This document shows positions 59,981 through 64,000 of a DNA stretch of 64,000 nucleotides, piece by piece (the stretch's first letter is position 1; each line of letters begins with the position of its first letter). The notes beneath the pieces were generated by a model. That model saw only the letters and a list, made by a program, of their open reading frames with translations. It was not told the origin of the DNA and searched no databases. Origin of the DNA: Tubiluchus corallicola (taxonomy: Eukaryota; Priapulida; Priapulimorpha; Priapulimorphida; Tubiluchidae); NCBI GenBank assembly GCA_030141605.1, contig JAQGDQ010002368.1, forward strand, positions 620,001-684,000, read 5' to 3'. The translations under genes were made by a program, and so were the position numbers.

Positions 59981-60009
59981 TGGTTTTTGTCTTTGAGTCA
60001 TGCCGCACG

Positions 60010-60784
60010 GTGTAGGCCGCGGTGCCATCCGTTCTGCTTCCACTAAAAGTGGAGAGCAGTCCAGTATTATCAGTTTATAACACATAGATTTTGCGCGATG
60101 AGCATCTGCATGAGCACATCTTGCATCAGTGGACATCTTCTCGACCACATCCACCCAATTTTTTGAAAAAGTGCATAAAAACAGAAATCGGCTCGCATCT
60201 TGAAATCTTTGCACAGAGTTCAAATGCTTTTTGAAAAGAGATGCATTCAAATTGCTGCGTTCTAAATGTATATGCATATTTCTATATGCATCATATCTAT
60301 TAGTAATTGTTACCACCAGAATTACTGAGTTTCCCATTGCCGTTAATAATTCGAAACCACGCGGAATTTTCGCTTATTGACTAGATAATAATAATAGTAA
60401 TAGAAATAATAACAAAACAACGACGACGATGACAACAGCAACGACAACAGCAGCAACAGTACTACAACAGTATCTTCCCAGTTATGCGCAAAATATTTTA
60501 AGGGCGTCCTTCCGACTTGTAGTTGCTAGTGTTATGTTAAGTAGGTTATGGTTATTCTGCCAATATATCCATGACCCATGCTTAAGCTAAGTTCTTTTAA
60601 TTTCAGTAAAAACAAATTAAGCACAAAATAAAGTTGGCCAACTGATCAACTATCATAAGCTATATAATAATAAGCTATTCATCCGGCAAATGAAGAAGTA
60701 GATTCCCCTGTAATGTTGTAATAATAAATTTGTGCAAATAGTAAATGCAGATTACACAGGCTATAATGTTGATCACACACTTAC
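60010..60784. other. No gene seen
   Basis: Contains a short AAT/GAC/AAC-type simple repeat near 60380-60470. Nothing else supported. Confidence 0.35.
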
Positions 60785-60899
60785 CTCTTAGTCTTATTGG
60801 AACATGCCTCCGCCTATAACCTTTTCTATTGTACACACCACGACTTTCACCTGGCTGAGCCATAAAAGTAATACAAATGAATAGTCCAATGATGGAACG
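60785..60899 (-). CDS. Signal-peptide/basic-linker exon of pentraxin-like copy E
   Basis: Acceptor GTTTGTTTTTAG, then RSIIGLFICITFMAQPGESR and a strongly basic stretch ending RHVPIRLR, then G|gtaagt. Length (115 bp) and phases (0 in, 1 out) match the copy B exon at 32955-33072. The start codon should lie in an upstream micro-exon; an ATG|gtacgg at 61405-61403 is a weak candidate. No pentraxin exons were found downstream before the decayed last exon at 53.5 kb, so the gene is probably broken. Alternatively, exons too diverged to see may exist. Confidence 0.6.
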
Positions 60900-62735
60900 C
60901 TAAAAACAAACAAGTAAAATAGCTTTTACTATAAGAAATGCACATTTTAAACTTGTTGAAGAGTTAAAAACGGTTTTATTAAATAAAACTTGCCGATTAG
61001 TGAGTAAATGTTCCAACATCCTCATTACTTTATCTAACTGTTTCAAACGTTTTTCATTGTTTTCAAATTCAAGTACATTAAACTATATTAAGTACTTAAC
61101 ATTTACCCATTTGTTATTTGATATAGAAGCCATATTTGCCGAAAAGAATTTTTCTGTAGTAACTAAAACAGTGTTTACGCAGAAAACGCAGAAAACCTTC
61201 TGTTAGCAATTGCGCCAGAAAGTGCCATCGTGCTCTGTAAATTACTGTTACACGTCGCGCTAGAACCGGTCAAGCACAAAACTTGAAAAGTGATATCAAA
61301 ATAGGTACTGACATATAATTAAAATCAGAAAATCGTATTGTCGTGCATGTAAGAAGTTTGCATCGAGCAAAGGACATGTTTATAAAGTTACTGACCCCGT
61401 ACCATGTACGATTAATTTGTTCCGTGAGAACGCATTTATAACTCATTAATATTTTACACTTGTCAATGTTTCCTGAATCGTTGATAATTTTAGTGCAATG
61501 GTGTCAAATTATATCTTATACAAAGGAATTTCATATCATCATGAGAAAATAATGTAGGCTAATGTAATGTAAATTAATGTAATGTAATGTAAAATAATGT
61601 AAATTTAGTGTGACCGAAAATAATGTAGCCTAAACTTCGCGTGACCATTTGAACTATTAACTAGTTTTTAATGGTTGTCTTAGATTACGTGCTTGCAGCA
61701 GTAACACAGTTTTTAATGTTAATTTAAATTAAAGTGCTTAGCTAAGACATCTTCAACTATAATCGTAATGCAACACTAATTAATACTAGAAGTTAATATG
61801 CAGTTCTAATAAAAAATAGCACGTTTTTCACCATCAAGTACTGCAACAATCTAGCATTATAGCCTTAAGCTGGATAGCTTTACCTGCAGGTAACATAAAA
61901 TTTGCAGCTTAATGTGTTAGATCGGTAAGTATGGAATTTCTTTCATCGGCAAAACAAACATTTAATTCTAGTAATATGCAGTCTTTAAATCGTTACTTTT
62001 TTGCATAGATCAGCAAAACACTAAATGTTCCTCATTGATGACATACATTTTTAAACGTTCTTGCTTCAAAACAACGGCGATACTTGAATAGGTGTCAACG
62101 TAGGAAGCAATCTACTTAATTAAAAACAATCAACATAATTTACGGGAAATCACAACTAGCGCTTTTAAACAACTTGCCCTTTTTTGCCCCAAAAATGACC
62201 AAATTAATTTATAATTTTAACACATTTAATTTAACAGATCATTTCCGTAAGTACGAAATCCACAGTACCGAAAAAACACTCGCACAAAGCACCGTCGCAA
62301 ATCTAGCACAGCACACAAATTTTCAAGAATGTGGTACACAAATATAAAAGAAACCGTTTACCTTGGGATAAACAAATAAACACTGGAATATAACAGTTTT
62401 GGGGTGTTTTCGGGAGAACAAAATTTGCAGCAAAGCTCTTAATGGTGACAAACAGAAAACATAAGCTTCGACCTTATAATTTTTCTTTGGTCAAATATTG
62501 TAACGTTGACGTCGGCCAAGAAGTTCAAGGTTCAAGTCGGCAATGATGCGAGCTTCAGTTTGTTACAAACAATACCAAAAACGTGAAAACTAAACAGGAA
62601 TTTGAAGGAATAACGTGCATAAATTTTCTCTTACCGCCTCTATTGCTGGCTGTTTTACGGAACCGGTGCTTCGATGGAAAACGCACTGCCCACGCTCTTA
62701 ATGAATTAACCGGAACAATTACGTGCCTGCAAATG
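60900..62735. other. No gene seen
   Basis: AT-rich sequence with a short AATGT-type simple repeat at about 61550-61600. Upstream exons of copy E may hide here. Confidence 0.35.
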
Positions 62736-63240
62736 TAGGTAAAATGGCACAGTAAAAATTGCATAGGAAAAAACAGCACAAATGAAAACGCAGGAAAAAA
62801 AGTTGTATATATGTTATTTTGATGCATATAATTTGTATGACAAGACTAGAATGCGCTCAGCAGGAAACAGACCTCCGCCAAGGTCGAAAAACCCGTTCGT
62901 TCTTTCAATAGAAAAAACTAAAAACAAAGTTTTATAATAACATGCTATAATATACCTATATAAGTATTATATAGACTAGCAAAGGACCCAAAATATTTTG
63001 TTTATTAAACAGAATTATAATGAATAATGCACAAACGTTTCACATGGTGTTTGTCTACATTTCTTTAACCATTTTGCTTTGGTAATAGACTGATAAACGT
63101 AACTAGCTCGTAGTTGTTTGCCCTGGTAGAGATAATAAAACAAGAATTCCCCTCTCTTGTAGCTAAGTCCTCATCTTCCCAAAAAGCTATAGCACTCCGT
63201 CTGAAACCTCCACGTAATTGCGTCACCAGTGTTGTCTGTG
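62736..63240. mobile_element. Dispersed repeat with AAAATGGCAC-rich end, copy 3 (left part)
   Basis: Begins AAATGTAGGTAAAATGGCAC, with further GGCAC/GCAC motifs, then TGTTATTTTGATGCATATAA and AATGCGCTCAGCAGGAAACA as in the copies at 18.2 and 31.3 kb. It runs straight into the 47-bp satellite, and its right end lies beyond the window. Confidence 0.65.
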
Positions 63241-64000
63241 CGTAGTATTCGAGACCTCTACGAATTGCTTCACCAATGTTTTCTGTGCGTAGTATTCGAG
63301 ACCTCTACGAATTGCTTCACCAGTGTTTTCTGTGCGTAGTATTCGAGACCTCTACGAATTGCTTCACCAATGTTTTCTGTGCGTAGTATTCGAGACCTCT
63401 ACGAATTGCTTCACCAGTGTTTTCTGTGCGTAGTATTCGAGACCTCTACGAATTGCTTCACCAGTGTTTTCTGTGCGTAGTATTCGAGACCTCTACGAAT
63501 TGCTTCACCAATGTTTTCTGTGCGTAGTATTCGAGACCTCTACGAATTGCTTCACCAGTGTTTTCTGTGCGTAGTATTCGAGACCTCTACGAATTGCTTC
63601 ACCAATGTTTTCTGTGCGTAGTATTCGAGACCTCTACGAATTGCGTCACCAGTGTTTTCTGTGCGTAGTATTCGAGACCTCTACGAATTGCTTCACCAAT
63701 GTTTTCTGTACGTAGTATTCGAGACCTCTACGAAATGCGTCACCAGTGTTTTCTGTACGTAGTATTCGAGACCTCTACGAATTGCTTCACCAATGTTTTC
63801 TGTGCGTAGTATTCGAGACCTCTACGAATTGCTTCACCAATGTTTTCTGTGCGTAGTATTCGAGACCTCTACGAATTGCTTCACCAGTGTTTTCTGTGCG
63901 TAGTATTCGAGACCTCTACGAATTGCTTCACCAATGCTTTCTGTGCGTAGTATTCGAGACCTCTACGAATTGCGTCACCAGTGTTTTCTGTGCGTAGTAT
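63195..64000. repeat. 47-bp satellite array, about 17 units, running off the window
   Basis: The unit is TTTTCTGTGCGTAGTATTCG followed by AGACCTCTACGAATTGCTTC and ACCARTG. Units mostly alternate between CAATG and CAGTG variants, suggesting a 94-bp dimer. A GCGTC variant recurs. Single diverged units occur inside the dispersed repeat at 18663, 18840 and 31750. Confidence 0.95.

Noticed and set aside
63195-64000. CRISPR-like regular repeat array
   Set aside because: Repeats are directly adjacent without unique spacers and the DNA is animal, so this is a satellite.

Overview
This window is nuclear DNA from an animal, most likely an invertebrate with motile or primary cilia. It is AT-rich, its genes are split by GT-AG introns, and it carries decayed non-LTR and LTR retrotransposons, palindromic non-autonomous DNA transposons, a tRNA-derived repeat, long (ATT)n and (TG)n runs and a satellite array. 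I cannot name the species. No bacterial-type operon, rRNA or CRISPR array was seen.

Layout. (1) 1-5504, + strand: the C-terminal seven exons of BBS12, a chaperonin-like ciliopathy protein; the 5' part lies outside the window. (2) 6.1-62 kb: a cluster of secreted pentraxin-like genes, mostly on the minus strand. Copy A (7.5-15.4 kb) and copy C (39.7-47.4 kb) lie in a ~9.7-9.9 kb segmental duplication. Copy B (19.8-33.9 kb) is a more diverged paralogue. D (49.3-51.9 kb, + strand) is an inverted partial duplicate of the last two exons of B. E is a remnant: a decayed last exon at 53.5 kb and a signal-peptide exon at 60.8 kb, with retroelement DNA between them. (3) Retroelements: LINE reverse transcriptase (15.7-17.0 kb, + strand; its 5' part recurs at 47.7-48.05 kb), the 5' half of a CR1/L2-like LINE (48.06-49.15 kb, minus), a LINE 3' relic (30.3-30.85 kb) and a Ty3/gypsy pol with several disruptions (54.2-57.9 kb) with a possible LTR at 59.65 kb. 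(4) DNA transposon-like elements: a hAT-like element with a perfect 8-bp target duplication that carries a Gag-like ORF (20.8-22.2 kb, and inverted at 49.6-50.9 kb), a ~1.5 kb palindrome (12.06-13.57 kb and 44.3-45.8 kb), a family with AAAATGGCAC-rich ends (18.2, 31.3 and 62.7 kb), and smaller foldbacks.

The pentraxin-like proteins share one plan: signal peptide, a short basic linker, a pentraxin/LamG domain spread over four exons (ending in the GGCLIFGQDQD calcium-loop signature), and a ~95-residue C-terminal exon with two or three Cys and a long amphipathic helix that I do not recognise from classical pentraxins. Copy C is intact at every splice site and phase I checked (350 codons plus stop). 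Copy A is the same except that the predicted start ATG is TTG. Copy B has two exon-phase conflicts. The cluster looks like an expanding and decaying family of secreted recognition proteins. Its duplication breakpoints coincide with a palindrome, a LINE and microsatellites.

The most notable points are the unusual pentraxin architecture and its copy-by-copy decay, the Gag ORF inside a hAT-like element, and a 47-bp satellite that appears to have grown out of an internal segment of a dispersed transposon-like repeat.
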